Virus record (IMG/VR): IMGVR_UViG_3300042154_001974
Span: 1-34,119 of that record
Direction: 5' to 3' (one strand)
DNA: 34,119 bases
Source: a virus
Part shown: piece after piece, positions 7,973-18,397 of the stretch
Position numbering within the stretch: the first letter of the stretch is position 1
Layout: each line of letters begins with the position of its first letter
Translations under genes and position numbers: made by a program
The notes under the pieces: generated by a model
Seen by the model: only the letters and a program-made list of their open reading frames with translations
The model's database searches: none
Told to the model about the DNA's origin: nothing

Positions 7973-9821
7973 CAATAAATCAGTAACGTATTTAAATAAA
8001 GATTTTAATACATTTAGACAAGCATTGGTAGACTTTGCTAAGACTTACTATCCTAGTACTTACAATGACTTCTCAGCAGCCTCACCAGGTACTATGCTTA
8101 TTGAAATGGCATCGTATGTTGGTGACGTTTTATCTTATTATGTTGATAGCCAAATACAAGAGAACTTTTTACAATATGCTAAACAAAGAAATAATTTATA
8201 TACTTTAGCTTATATGTTTGGTTATAAACCAAAAGTGACTAACGCCGCTGTTACTGATGTAGACATTTACCAAATTGTACCTGCTAAAACATCAGGCTCA
8301 GTTGTTACTCCTGATTTTGATTATTCATTAATTATACAAGAAGGAAGTCAACTTCAATCTAATGCTAACTCTGATGTTGTGTTCTATATTAAAGATAAAG
8401 TAGATTTTTCATTATCTGGTTCATATAGTCCTACATCTGCTTCAATTTATAGTGTAGACAATAATAACGTTCCTACTTTTTACCTATTGAAAAAATCAGT
8501 TGAAGCTATTTCAGGTACACCTAAATCAACTACTTTTACATTTGGTGCTCCTGCTAGTTTTCCTACAGTAATTGTAGCAGATACTAATATTATTGAGATT
8601 ACAAGTGTAACAGATGATGATAGTGATACTTGGTATGAAGTACCTTATTTAGCTCAATCTACAATTTATGATGAAGTTCAAAATACAGGTGCAAACGATC
8701 CTAATTTATCTCAATATAACAATAATGTTAGTTATTTATTAAGACTAACCCAAACCAGTAAACGTTTTGTAACACGCTTTAATTCATCTAATCAGTTAGA
8801 ATTACAGTTTGGAGCAGGTTTATCTACAAATGATAATAAAGAAATTGTACCTGATCAAAGTAATGTTGGTATAGGAATTTACGGTAGTAACAATAAATTA
8901 ACTACTGCTTTTGATCCTTCTAACTTCTTAGTAAGTGATGCTTATGGTATTGCTCCTTCAAATACAACATTAACTGTTAATTATTTAGTTGGAGGCGGTG
9001 CTGTTTCAAATACATCAGCTAACACATTAACTGTACCAAGAAACGTGACAACTTCATTTGTTGGTACTAATTTAAATTCTACATTATCTGGCCAAGTAGA
9101 AGCATCTCTTGCCTTTACTAACCCATCAGCCGCTACAGGAGGTGGAGATGGAGATGATGTAAATGAATTAAGATTTAATACTATTTCTCAATTCCCAACA
9201 CAATTGCGTGCTGTGACTAAAGATGACTACTTAATTAGAGCTTTAAGTTTACCTTCAAAGTATGGTGTTATATCTAAAGCATATGTAACTCAAGATTTAC
9301 AATCAGGTGGTAATACAGATCCTTTATCATTGTCATTATACTTGTTAAGTTATAATATTAACAATCAATTAACACCAGCCTCACCTGCTCTTAAAGAAAA
9401 TTTAAGAACATACCTATCACAATATAGAATGTTAAGTGATGAAGTTTTAATTAAAGACGCATTCATTATTAATATTGGTCTTGATTTTGATATTGTTGTA
9501 AGACCTAACTACGTTAATAGAACAGTGTTAGCTAATTGTATAGACGCATTAAAATCATATTTTGATATTAGTAAATGGCAAGTTAACCAACCAATTATAT
9601 TAGGTGAAGTATATAGTTTATTAGATACAATTGATGGTGTACAATTAGTACAAAACGTACGTGTTAATAACTTAGTTGGTGAAGGCGCTGGTTATTCACA
9701 ATATTCTTATGATATTAACGGCGCTACATTAAAAAATGTAGTATATCCATCGCTAGACCCGTCAATTTTTGAAATAAAATACCCAGATACCGACATACAA
9801 GGTAGAGTAGTTACATACTAA
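7956..9821 (+). CDS. 6: gp6-like baseplate wedge protein (baseplate J family)
   Basis: A 621-residue protein with the typical gp6/baseplate-J opening: LNKDFNTFRQALVDFAKTYY, SAASPGTMLIEMASYVGDVL and YVDSQIQENFLQYAKQRNNL. The middle is beta-rich. The end has the conserved gp6-type section around YDINGATLKNVVYPSLDPSI. T4 gp6 is 660 residues and forms the inner ring of the baseplate as a dimer, joining the wedges. It overlaps the gp25 gene by 17 bases. The ATG at 7956 puts the conserved core at residue 10, so no longer start is needed. Identification is strong. Confidence 0.88.
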   Translation: MATVNSNKSVTYLNKDFNTFRQALVDFAKTYYPSTYNDFSAASPGTMLIEMASYVGDVLSYYVDSQIQENFLQYAKQRNNLYTLAYMFGYKPKVTNAAVTDVDIYQIVPAKTSGSVVTPDFDYSLIIQEGSQLQSNANSDVVFYIKDKVDFSLSGSYSPTSASIYSVDNNNVPTFYLLKKSVEAISGTPKSTTFTFGAPASFPTVIVADTNIIEITSVTDDDSDTWYEVPYLAQSTIYDEVQNTGANDPNLSQYNNNVSYLLRLTQTSKRFVTRFNSSNQLELQFGAGLSTNDNKEIVPDQSNVGIGIYGSNNKLTTAFDPSNFLVSDAYGIAPSNTTLTVNYLVGGGAVSNTSANTLTVPRNVTTSFVGTNLNSTLSGQVEASLAFTNPSAATGGGDGDDVNELRFNTISQFPTQLRAVTKDDYLIRALSLPSKYGVISKAYVTQDLQSGGNTDPLSLSLYLLSYNINNQLTPASPALKENLRTYLSQYRMLSDEVLIKDAFIINIGLDFDIVVRPNYVNRTVLANCIDALKSYFDISKWQVNQPIILGEVYSLLDTIDGVQLVQNVRVNNLVGEGAGYSQYSYDINGATLKNVVYPSLDPSIFEIKYPDTDIQGRVVTY

Positions 9822-9837
9822 GAGTCCAACTAATTTA

Positions 9838-9845
9838 TATTTATA
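9838..9845 (+). promoter_or_regulatory. Candidate late promoter core TATTTATA
   Basis: TATTTATA lies in the 42-base gap after gp6, 18 bases before the ATG at 9864, in the context TTTATATTTATATTTAG. This is one of the most regular copies, with a 14-19 base spacing to the start like those at 1951, 16694, 21885, 24655 and 31740. Confidence 0.5.
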
Positions 9846-9863
9846 TTTAGAATACTCTTAATT

Positions 9864-10982
9864 ATGGCCGTTTACAAAATATTTTCTGAAAAAGACGCTA
9901 CGATTTACTCTGACGCACCTACTCAAAACACAGGTAGGGATGAAATATTAGACATATCTTCATTTAACTCTTTAAATATACAGGGCTTAGGTGAGAATCC
10001 ACAAGCCGCTCGTGCTTTAGTACAGTTCCCATCAAGCGAAATAAATAACTTGATTAATAACAGTGTTACAGGATCATATAAAGCATATTTAAAATTATTT
10101 TTAGCTAACGGTTCTAATGTACCTACTAATTACAATGTTTATGCTTATCCTGTTTCAGGAGCATGGAACATGGGTACAGGTAGAAGAAGTGATTCACCTA
10201 TTACAACTAATGGTGTAAGTTGGAGATATAGAGATAATGCTAACAGTGCTACATCTTGGCCAACATCTCCATCAACAGCAGGAGTAACAGCTTCATATGG
10301 CTCAGTAGTTGGAGGTGGTAACTGGTATACAGGTTCAGGAGGTACTAATTTAGAAGCTTCTCAATCATTCACTTATACAACTAATAAAGATTTAAGTATT
10401 GACGTCACTAACGCTGTTGCATTGTGGCGAACAGGCACTATAGTTAATAGTGGATTTATAGTTAAACAAGACACTGCTATTGAATTTAGTACATCTTCAT
10501 TTTTCTCTACAGCTTATTTCTCAATGGATACTCATACTATCTATCCCCCAGAATTGGAAATTAGATGGGATGATTCAACATATAGTATTGGATCAGGTAG
10601 CACATTAACTAATAGTACCTTTGTATCATCTTTATCTAATAATAAAGGTACTTACAATATGAACTCAAAACAACGTTTTAGAGTTTACAACAGAGATCAG
10701 TTCCCTACTAGGACATTCAGTACATCTTCCGTATATTTAAATAACAAATATCTACCTACATCTTCATATTGGTCTATTGTAGACAATAAGACAAATGAGA
10801 TAGTTATTGACTTTGATAATAATTACACCAAAATAAGTGCTGACATAACAAGTAACTATTTTGATGTGTATATGAATGGTTTAGAACCAGAAAGATATTA
10901 TAAAATAATAATTAAATCAGTATTAAGTGATACTGAAACTGTTATTATAGATGATGAGAATTATTTTAAAATAGTTAAGTAA
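9864..10982 (+). CDS. Baseplate/tail protein with DNRLRE-like domain
   Basis: A 372-residue beta-rich protein. The opening (VYKIFSEKDATIYSDAPTQN, then GRDEILDIS) and the later segments ARALVQF, KAYLKLFLAN and VYAYPVSGAW fit the DNRLRE-type fold, a jelly-roll domain found in surface and tail proteins: a load-bearing strand, an SW-type loop and a conserved Val/Asp-rich segment (LSIDVTNAVALWRTG). The last 110 residues are a separate beta domain (QRFRVYNRDQFPTRTFSTSS). It follows gp6 and precedes the giant fibre/baseplate protein, so it is likely at the baseplate rim or in a fibre connector. The exact T4 equivalent is not clear. Confidence 0.6.
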   Translation: MAVYKIFSEKDATIYSDAPTQNTGRDEILDISSFNSLNIQGLGENPQAARALVQFPSSEINNLINNSVTGSYKAYLKLFLANGSNVPTNYNVYAYPVSGAWNMGTGRRSDSPITTNGVSWRYRDNANSATSWPTSPSTAGVTASYGSVVGGGNWYTGSGGTNLEASQSFTYTTNKDLSIDVTNAVALWRTGTIVNSGFIVKQDTAIEFSTSSFFSTAYFSMDTHTIYPPELEIRWDDSTYSIGSGSTLTNSTFVSSLSNNKGTYNMNSKQRFRVYNRDQFPTRTFSTSSVYLNNKYLPTSSYWSIVDNKTNEIVIDFDNNYTKISADITSNYFDVYMNGLEPERYYKIIIKSVLSDTETVIIDDENYFKIVK

Positions 10983-11320
10983 TGGCCAATAATGTTAAAT
11001 TAGCTAGGCAAGTATTTGGTAAAGGGACATATCCTAGAGTTATTGACACTAACTTTCGCCAGTTTGTTGTCCCTGCTCCTATTGATGCCCCTACTGTCTC
11101 AGTTGAAGATTTTTTTATAGCTTATGATGATCTATTTTATCAAATACCAATTGATGGTAATGTAAACTCACACAAATATTTGATTCAAAAAAGTACAGAC
11201 TATGTTGGTGCTTTACAACAATCATCTGAAGTACAAGCTTTATTAGCTGAAATTAACCAATTAAGACAAGAAGTAAACGACGCTAACCAGACAATAGCAG
11301 ATCTATTAGCAGCAGTATAA
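10982..11320 (+). CDS. Small tail protein with C-terminal coiled coil
   Basis: A 112-residue protein that starts on the last base of the preceding stop. The N-terminal half (ARQVFGKGTYPRVIDTNFRQF) contains aromatic and Pro residues; the C-terminal 35 residues (EVQALLAEINQLRQEVNDAN) show clear heptads and predict a coiled coil, probably a trimer as in many fibre parts. It lies one base before the giant baseplate gene. A connector between wedge and fibre is plausible. I know no named family. Confidence 0.55.
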   Translation: MANNVKLARQVFGKGTYPRVIDTNFRQFVVPAPIDAPTVSVEDFFIAYDDLFYQIPIDGNVNSHKYLIQKSTDYVGALQQSSEVQALLAEINQLRQEVNDANQTIADLLAAV

Positions 11321-11321
11321 T

Positions 11322-14300
11322 ATGGCAGTTACAATTAAAAATATCAACGACGCTTACGTTTATCAGCTCTACAATCCACAAGATGAGAACCTGATAAAAT
11401 CAGTATATATATCTCGTAATTTTGGTCAACCTGAAGATTACGTTGAGTATAATATCTTTGACTCTAAAGGTGTTTTACTTACTACAACATATGACGTAGA
11501 TACTTTTAGAACAGTTGATCCTGATCCTGAAACTAACTTATATACTACAATTAAATTCGACCCTGAATTTGATGTTAAGAGTGAAGGTTTCACCACAGGT
11601 AAAGTTCAAATCACTTATAATGTATTTAGAAAATTATTTAAGAGTGGTTTACAAAACTTGTTTTGGATCAAGGATATTTCTACTGATAGAACAGAATTAA
11701 AAGTATATAGAAACGACTTATCAAATTTAGAATTACAACAGTTATTCTTTGAATTTAATACATTATTTGTTTCTAAAGCATACTACCAAGATTTTCTTTT
11801 AAACTTTGGTGATGGTATTAATCTTATTGGTATCAATGTAGCATATGTTGAAGATCCTATTCAATCTTACTTATTAATTAAGTTATACGAACCCTTACCA
11901 TCTCGATTCGGTAAGAAAGATACTTTTTGGGTTGTTGATAAAATCTCTGATCCTATTACTTTTGAAGTAACTAGTACAATTGAAGAAGCACCTATTGGTA
12001 CTACATTTGTACCTTTAAAAGGACCTAATTTTAATATTGATGTTAATGAGAAAGCTAGTCAAGCTACTCCTTATTTTAACTATACAGAATTATTTTCATC
12101 TCCTGTTTCATCATCTGTACAACAACTTAAGAGTTATTTAGATGTTAAAGGAGCAAATATTAATATTGATTTTTCTAATTACACTAATTTTGTTCATTTT
12201 TCATCCGCTCAAAAGCGTTTAGATAATTTTGTAACAAAGTTAAGTTTAATTGAGTCATACCAAAATGACTTAAATACTTTATCTAATCTTACTTCATCAG
12301 CTAATCAAATATTCACTACAGCGAGTGTTGTCACAACACAAACGTTGTTAGATAATATTATAACTAAGTTTGATGAATATGAATATTACTTATATTTTGA
12401 GTCTAGCTCATATGCTTGGCCTAAAATAAATTCAACTGCTCCTTACTTATTATACTCAGTGAGCAGTTCTCAAGGATCTACTTTCTATGTTAGCCAATCT
12501 GTTAGTGCGTCAACTCATGACTTAACTAATGAAAATTATTTATTTAATCTATTACCTCAATACATCAAAGATGATGCCACTAACGCAAACGTATGGACGT
12601 TTGTTTCTATGATGGGTCAACAATTTGATGAGATATGGTTATATATCAAAGCTATAACTGATAAGTACAATACTGATAATAGAACTGATTATGGTTTATC
12701 TAGTGATTTAGTTGCAGATGCTTTACAATCATTTGGTATTAAATTATACACTAATACTAGTACTAATGATGATCTATACAGCTCATACCTTGGACTAACA
12801 CCATCAGGATCATTATTACCTGCTACTGGTTCAGAATTAATTACTGACTATGTTACTGGTTCTAATGAAACAATACCATCTTTTGACATTACATCTGAGA
12901 TTTATAAGAGATTATATCATAATTTACCTTATTTACTTAAATCTAAGGGAACTGAGAAAGGAATTCGTGCTTTAATTAACTTATATGGTATTCCTGACTC
13001 AATACTTTCTGTAAATGAATATGGTGGAACTGATAAAACATCCACTAATCCTAATGTTTATAAGGAAAAAACAGCGTATTCTTTCTATACTTCCGGTTCT
13101 TACAACATAAAATTACCATGGGCCCCATTACTTGCCAATGATTGGGTAGGTAGTTATGTTAATAGTAACTATACCTTACCTGGCTATGTTGATGATTTAA
13201 TCACACCAGACACTATTGAATTCCGTTTCAAAACTGAAGGTACACCTAATAGTACATACTATAGTCAATCTATATTCCAAGTTGGATCAGGTAGTGCTAT
13301 GAAGTTTGGAGTGCAATTAAATTATAATCCTAATACAAGTACAGGTTCATATACTGAATATGGTAGTTTAAAATTGTTCTTATTTAATAATGCTACTTCA
13401 TCTGTTTACACTACAAGTAGTGCTATTACACTTCCATTCTTTGATAAGGGATGGTGGAGCGTAATGATTAAACGTGAGACCGGATCTATAACAAGTAATA
13501 CTGAAGACAACAGATATTGGTTATATGCTAAAAACTCATTGTATGATGGGTACGATGGTGTAAACTTAGGATTCCAAGGTTCATCTAGTATCTATATTAA
13601 CAGTGCATCTTCCTCCTATAATGACTCTTGGATCAACTTCAATATTAATAGTGAGTATGTTTCTGAAGGATATGTTCTTGAAAAATATGTTGACCAAGTT
13701 GATTCATTCAATGCTTATTTAGGAGGAACAGGTAACAACAATATTATTAGTCTAAACAATACTTTATTTAATGGTTACTTCCAAGAATTTAGATATTGGG
13801 CTGAACCACTAAATGAATCAGTATTTGATATTCATGTGTTAAACCCATCATCATATGTTGGTAACACTTATAGTTCATCATATTCTACTTTAGGATTTAG
13901 ACTCCCATTAAATAGTGTTTATAGTAATACAGTTGATGTTAGTCATTCTATACATCCATCTTATATTAATAATGGTTTACCTATTTCTGAATCATTCTTT
14001 GATGGTGATATTAGTTGGAGCTATGCTAGTACTATTACTAATAGTTTCAAGAAAACAAATTATTATGAAATAGTTAGTACACCTAATGCTGCTAATAGAA
14101 ATGTAAGCGATAAGATTAGAATCCAATCTAATCCACTTATCTCAGGAAGTACTTTATCTTTATTTACTAGTACAGTTAAACCTACATTTGAGAAAAATCC
14201 TAACTCACATGTTGTAGAAGTTGCTTTTTCTCCATCTAATGAAGTTGATAGAGATATTATTGACCAATTAGGTTATATTAATCTAGACAATTATATAGGT

Positions 14301-16676
14301 GATCCTAGAGATAATAGTAAAGTATCTTACCCAGAACTAACAGACTTAAATGATTTCTACTTAAAGAAATACATTAATAGATACAATGTACAAGATTTTG
14401 TTCGTTTAATTAAATATTTTGACAACTCATTATTTAAATTAATTAAGGATTTTGTTCCTGGTAGAGCTAATGTTTCTACAGGTATTGTAGTTAAACCTAC
14501 TATACTTGAAAGAAGTAAAATAGAACGCCATGAACCGGGTGTTATACCACAATATAATTCACCTTCAGGATCTATTGAGATGGAGACCATCACTGGTTCA
14601 AATGCTACAGGTAGAGAATATAATACTTCTTACACTGCTTCATTTACTACCCCATCAGGTTCTAAAACATACTTAGTTAGAAATGACAATAGAGAATTAT
14701 TTAATGGTGATTTTGGTGGTACAACATTAACTGTTTATACACAATCAGCAGGAAATATTATATTTGAAAGAAATACTTTACCATCAGGATCAAGTGAAGA
14801 TATAGGTAACAATTACCAATTATTACCATTCCAGCCATTACTTAATAATGTTAGTGGTAGTAGAACTACTAATAAATTTACTGTTGTTGATTACAATGGT
14901 GTGAGTACTAGACCTACTGATTTTGGTTACTTATTAAGCTGGTCATTCTCTGGTTCAACACCTGAATATGACAATAGTATTTTTAGAGCAGATGTTCAAG
15001 ATAGTAACTACACAACAGCTAGAATTATTAACCCAAGATATTTAGGTTCTAAAACTACAAGCGCTAGATATAATGTTTATACTAAAGGAGATACTTCATA
15101 TGGTCAGACAGCCGCTATTGATCACTATCCTGTAACATTCGCTTATTTTAATGAAGCGTACATAACAGGTTCTTCATTACCTGGTAGAACAAATGTTTAC
15201 ATTACATACTTAATTAACATTTTATCTGATGTAGTTGAATTGAATCGCCAAAATAAGAATTTAAATGATATTCAAAATATCTTCAAATCAGGAGACAATG
15301 TTGTTATATCATTAACAGACAACCAAAACCCAAGCAACCAAAAATTCTTGGATGGTCTTAAGAAAACATTTGCTGGAGGATTTAAATATGCCCCTATACT
15401 TTATAACCCAACAGCACCTGGTCAACCAACATTGACTTATACTTTAACTTCATCTGTATCTTACATCCCAACTTCAAGTGTATCAATTGGTATATTCCCA
15501 GCCACTAGTGCTTCAAATGAACTTTATATTGGTTCAAACCCATTAACAAGTAGTAATTTAATATTAGGAGATGATTTAGGTATAGCAGATTATAGATATC
15601 ACTATATTTCTTCATCAGCTGCTAGATTAACTGATTTATTAACAGTGTTTATTAATTATGATATTGATGTTCATGTCACTGGATCTTTTGTAGCAACAAG
15701 TACTAAAACTGTGACTGAATGGTTGGGTAATCCTGTATTAACATCTCCATTAAGTGCATCTTATATATTTAATACTACATTAAGAATACCTGCTACTGTT
15801 ACTGAGTACACAGGTTCACTTAGAGATCTTGTAGTAGGAGCTGTATATCCTGAACCATTTAACAGAGGAGAATTAACAATATCTGGCTCATGGAGATATA
15901 CTAATGAACCTGGAAATTATGAATATACAGCGAGTTATTATAGTGGAAGTACAGCAATTCCACCATCTGCTTCTGCTATATATGATGTGACAAGTAGTGT
16001 TTATTCTAATCCTCCATCATCAGCTTCATTATTTGTACCTATTGAAACTAATTTAAACACAGTATTGACCACTCAAGTTGTTGATACACCATTATCTAAA
16101 GGTTTCTTTTTACGTGATTTGAATAATAAAGCAATTATGTCTGGTTCATTATCAATGTCATATTGGTATGGTGGGTTTACTCAAGCTAATTCATTTACAT
16201 CTTCATATACTGGAGTTTCAGGATCAACACCTGTGTCATATTCATTATCAGGTTCATATGAATTAATTGAAACACCATTCCTATTAACACCAGGAGATAT
16301 GATTAGATTCTATGATGTTACAACTAACACATTCCCAAGAGCATTTGAGCGTGAAGTTAAGTCTATCACAGTTCCAAGAACAGATGAGGTTGTCCGACTA
16401 GGAAGACGTATATTGGTTGAATTAAATGATGTCATACCATCGAATGCTTGCGAAGAAGCTGTTGTTCCTGGCACAACATTGGAAAATGCTCGTCTAATTA
16501 ATCGATTTATTGTGTTAAAGAAACAACCTGATGAAACTAATGTGGTACTTGACTACCAAAAACAAGATGGTAGGACTTCATCAGGTATTATTATACCAGA
16601 ATTCATACCACAGGAATTAAGAGATCAAGCAGGTAATATCGTTAAGGAATTAAAAGCACAAAACTTAATAACGTAA
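11322..16676 (+). CDS. Giant baseplate/tail-fibre protein with tail-protein-I-like and LamG-like segments
   Basis: A 1784-residue protein, the largest in the window. Residues 1-250 are a repeated beta structure (VYISRNFGQPEDYVEYNIFD). Around 410-560, the stretch LFNLLPQYIKDDATNANVW, then FDEIWLYIKAITDKYN and LKSKGTEKGIRALINLYGIP, resembles P2 gpI/T4 wedge-type tail proteins. About 620-850 looks like a concanavalin/LamG-type carbohydrate-binding sandwich (DTIEFRFKTEG, WWSVMIKRETG, GYFQEFRYWAEPL). The remainder is Ser/Gly/Thr-rich with many TGS/SGS turns, typical of fibre shafts. It ends with a charged section (DEVVRLGRRILVELNDVIPS). I infer a baseplate-rim or host-recognition role. T4 gp7 (1032 residues) is a possible functional counterpart, but homology is unproven. 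Confidence 0.6.
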   Translation: MAVTIKNINDAYVYQLYNPQDENLIKSVYISRNFGQPEDYVEYNIFDSKGVLLTTTYDVDTFRTVDPDPETNLYTTIKFDPEFDVKSEGFTTGKVQITYNVFRKLFKSGLQNLFWIKDISTDRTELKVYRNDLSNLELQQLFFEFNTLFVSKAYYQDFLLNFGDGINLIGINVAYVEDPIQSYLLIKLYEPLPSRFGKKDTFWVVDKISDPITFEVTSTIEEAPIGTTFVPLKGPNFNIDVNEKASQATPYFNYTELFSSPVSSSVQQLKSYLDVKGANINIDFSNYTNFVHFSSAQKRLDNFVTKLSLIESYQNDLNTLSNLTSSANQIFTTASVVTTQTLLDNIITKFDEYEYYLYFESSSYAWPKINSTAPYLLYSVSSSQGSTFYVSQSVSASTHDLTNENYLFNLLPQYIKDDATNANVWTFVSMMGQQFDEIWLYIKAITDKYNTDNRTDYGLSSDLVADALQSFGIKLYTNTSTNDDLYSSYLGLTPSGSLLPATGSELITDYVTGSNETIPSFDITSEIYKRLYHNLPYLLKSKGTEKGIRALINLYGIPDSILSVNEYGGTDKTSTNPNVYKEKTAYSFYTSGSYNIKLPWAPLLANDWVGSYVNSNYTLPGYVDDLITPDTIEFRFKTEGTPNSTYYSQSIFQVGSGSAMKFGVQLNYNPNTSTGSYTEYGSLKLFLFNNATSSVYTTSSAITLPFFDKGWWSVMIKRETGSITSNTEDNRYWLYAKNSLYDGYDGVNLGFQGSSSIYINSASSSYNDSWINFNINSEYVSEGYVLEKYVDQVDSFNAYLGGTGNNNIISLNNTLFNGYFQEFRYWAEPLNESVFDIHVLNPSSYVGNTYSSSYSTLGFRLPLNSVYSNTVDVSHSIHPSYINNGLPISESFFDGDISWSYASTITNSFKKTNYYEIVSTPNAANRNVSDKIRIQSNPLISGSTLSLFTSTVKPTFEKNPNSHVVEVAFSPSNEVDRDIIDQLGYINLDNYIGDPRDNSKVSYPELTDLNDFYLKKYINRYNVQDFVRLIKYFDNSLFKLIKDFVPGRANVSTGIVVKPTILERSKIERHEPGVIPQYNSPSGSIEMETITGSNATGREYNTSYTASFTTPSGSKTYLVRNDNRELFNGDFGGTTLTVYTQSAGNIIFERNTLPSGSSEDIGNNYQLLPFQPLLNNVSGSRTTNKFTVVDYNGVSTRPTDFGYLLSWSFSGSTPEYDNSIFRADVQDSNYTTARIINPRYLGSKTTSARYNVYTKGDTSYGQTAAIDHYPVTFAYFNEAYITGSSLPGRTNVYITYLINILSDVVELNRQNKNLNDIQNIFKSGDNVVISLTDNQNPSNQKFLDGLKKTFAGGFKYAPILYNPTAPGQPTLTYTLTSSVSYIPTSSVSIGIFPATSASNELYIGSNPLTSSNLILGDDLGIADYRYHYISSSAARLTDLLTVFINYDIDVHVTGSFVATSTKTVTEWLGNPVLTSPLSASYIFNTTLRIPATVTEYTGSLRDLVVGAVYPEPFNRGELTISGSWRYTNEPGNYEYTASYYSGSTAIPPSASAIYDVTSSVYSNPPSSASLFVPIETNLNTVLTTQVVDTPLSKGFFLRDLNNKAIMSGSLSMSYWYGGFTQANSFTSSYTGVSGSTPVSYSLSGSYELIETPFLLTPGDMIRFYDVTTNTFPRAFEREVKSITVPRTDEVVRLGRRILVELNDVIPSNACEEAVVPGTTLENARLINRFIVLKKQPDETNVVLDYQKQDGRTSSGIIIPEFIPQELRDQAGNIVKELKAQNLIT

Positions 16677-16693
16677 AATCCGTAACTAATATA

Positions 16694-16701
16694 TATTTAT
16701 A
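16694..16701 (+). promoter_or_regulatory. Candidate late promoter core TATTTATA
   Basis: TATTTATA in the 44-base gap between the giant tail gene and the 219-residue structural protein, 19 bases before the ATG at 16721. Spacing and context (ATATATTTATAATAG) match the other copies. Confidence 0.5.
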
Positions 16702-16720
16702 ATAGCAATCAACAAGATTT

Positions 16721-17380
16721 ATGGGATATTTAAATAATTCAACAGTAACCGTAGACGCTATCTTAACGAAAAAAGGTAGAGAACTGTTAGCTCGTAATAA
16801 CGGGTCATTTCAAATCACGCAATTTGCATTGTCTGATGATGAGGTAGATTACACTTTGTATAATCCAAACCATCCATCAGGATCTGCTTTCTATGGCGAA
16901 GCCATTGAAGCGATGCCTGTGCTTGAAGCGTTTCCTGACGAGACACAAATCATGAAATATAAGTTAGTTACTCTACCAAGAGGTACAGCTAAATTACCAA
17001 TTATTAATATTGGTTATTCAAATATTTCATTACGTCAAGGTGCTTCATTAGCAATCACTCCTCAAACATTAAACTATTTAGGAGCATCAGCTACATTTGA
17101 ATCATCAGGTTATGTCGCTGTTATTGGTGATGTTAGATTAAGTTCTAACTTCACAGGTGTTGGTATCAACACAGCAGAAGCACAAGCTTTAAATTCAACT
17201 CCAACTATTGGTACTAACGTAAGTAAAACAATCGTAGGTACTACAATCAATATTACAGCAACTACTGTTAACTCATTATTTGGTTCTCAAACATCTCTTT
17301 ACACTACATTAACTGTGATTGGTAGAGATTCTGGAGCTAGAATAAGCGTTCCTATTGTAGTAACTAAAGTAACAACTTAA
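16721..17380 (+). CDS. Virion structural protein
   Basis: A 219-residue protein. The N-terminal segment NNSTVTVDAILTKKGRELLA, then FQITQFALSDDEVDYTLYN and HPSGSAFYGEAIEAMPVLEA, is a pattern I recall from predicted structural proteins of T4-like marine phages (from memory, not searched). The C-terminal half is a beta-rich Thr/Ser/Ile domain (TINITATTVNSLFGSQTSLY) of the kind that forms a tail decoration or Ig-like module. It has its own candidate late promoter and is followed by two paralogous structural genes. The exact virion location is unknown. Confidence 0.6.
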   Translation: MGYLNNSTVTVDAILTKKGRELLARNNGSFQITQFALSDDEVDYTLYNPNHPSGSAFYGEAIEAMPVLEAFPDETQIMKYKLVTLPRGTAKLPIINIGYSNISLRQGASLAITPQTLNYLGASATFESSGYVAVIGDVRLSSNFTGVGINTAEAQALNSTPTIGTNVSKTIVGTTINITATTVNSLFGSQTSLYTTLTVIGRDSGARISVPIVVTKVTT

Positions 17381-17389
17381 TAATAAACT

Positions 17390-18394
17390 ATGAGCTTTGT
17401 AAGGTTTAACCCTGAAGATTTTGTAATAAGTGCTGAGTCAGTAACCGCTCCATTATGGACAGGTAACACTCCAGTATTGAATGCCTTTTTTACAGGGTCA
17501 TCAGTAACATCATCATTTTATTTAGATATATATAATCTAGTCCCTGGTGCTTCTGGATCGGAAACTCAGTTTTCAATCGCATATGGTAACTACAAAGGAT
17601 CAGGTTCAATATTATTTAATCCATTAGTTACTGGTAGTTCACCTACTAGAACAACTTATGGTCAATATAGAAACTTAATCTATGGTGATGAAAATTCATT
17701 CTTCAACTTTGGTACTGGTAACACAGCATCATTAGATGCATTTGTGATTAATGTTAATAGAGCTCGTTATAAAGAATCTTTAATGCCTGGTACTTTCAAC
17801 TTGGTACTTTCAGGTTCTAGTTTAGGTGCTCCTGCAACATTACATTTAACAGATGATAGTAATGACTCAACAGTTATTAACTTCTGTGATGCTGGTAGAA
17901 TATATAATATCGTTACTGGAAGTAACGGTTCAGCTTTAACTACAACTACATCAGTTGGCGTTTATGGTAAGTTCTTACCAGATGTAGGTTTAATTGTTTT
18001 AAACCCATCAGCATTAGCTCTTACATCATTAAATGGTGGTATGAGTTTAAATGTTAGCCAATCAAGTAATGCACCAGGCAATAATAATGAAACATTATTC
18101 AACGCTATTAAATTAGGAGCTTCATTCCAAATGAATAGCCAAGAAACAATATCATCTAACTACTTGTTTGTTAGAGTAAAGAATGGTGAATTTAACTATA
18201 CAACTAACCCATCATTTATAAGTGGTAGTGGTGAATTAGTATTCCCAACTTTAGTTAATAATCCTCAAACATACATGACAACAGTTGGTATGTACAATGA
18301 TAATAACGAATTGTTAGCAGTAGCTAAGATGAGTAAACCATTAGTTAAGGATTTTACTAAGGAAGCATTAATTCGAGTTAAGTTAGATTTCTAA
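17390..18394 (+). CDS. Virion structural protein, paralogue of the next gene
   Basis: A 334-residue beta-rich protein (VRFNPEDFVISAESVTAPLW at the start). Ser/Gly/Thr turns are frequent. The C-terminal 60 residues, including FNYTTNPSFISGSGELVF and TTVGMYNDNNELLAVAKMSK, align with the end of the following gene (NPSIISDGSGSM, TTVGLYNDTNELLAVAKLST). The shared end is probably an assembly or trimerisation domain, with a divergent N-terminal part. It sits at the 3' end of the tail module. A neck, whisker or fibre-like role is possible; none can be fixed from sequence. Confidence 0.6.
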   Translation: MSFVRFNPEDFVISAESVTAPLWTGNTPVLNAFFTGSSVTSSFYLDIYNLVPGASGSETQFSIAYGNYKGSGSILFNPLVTGSSPTRTTYGQYRNLIYGDENSFFNFGTGNTASLDAFVINVNRARYKESLMPGTFNLVLSGSSLGAPATLHLTDDSNDSTVINFCDAGRIYNIVTGSNGSALTTTTSVGVYGKFLPDVGLIVLNPSALALTSLNGGMSLNVSQSSNAPGNNNETLFNAIKLGASFQMNSQETISSNYLFVRVKNGEFNYTTNPSFISGSGELVFPTLVNNPQTYMTTVGMYNDNNELLAVAKMSKPLVKDFTKEALIRVKLDF

Positions 18395-18397
18395 TGA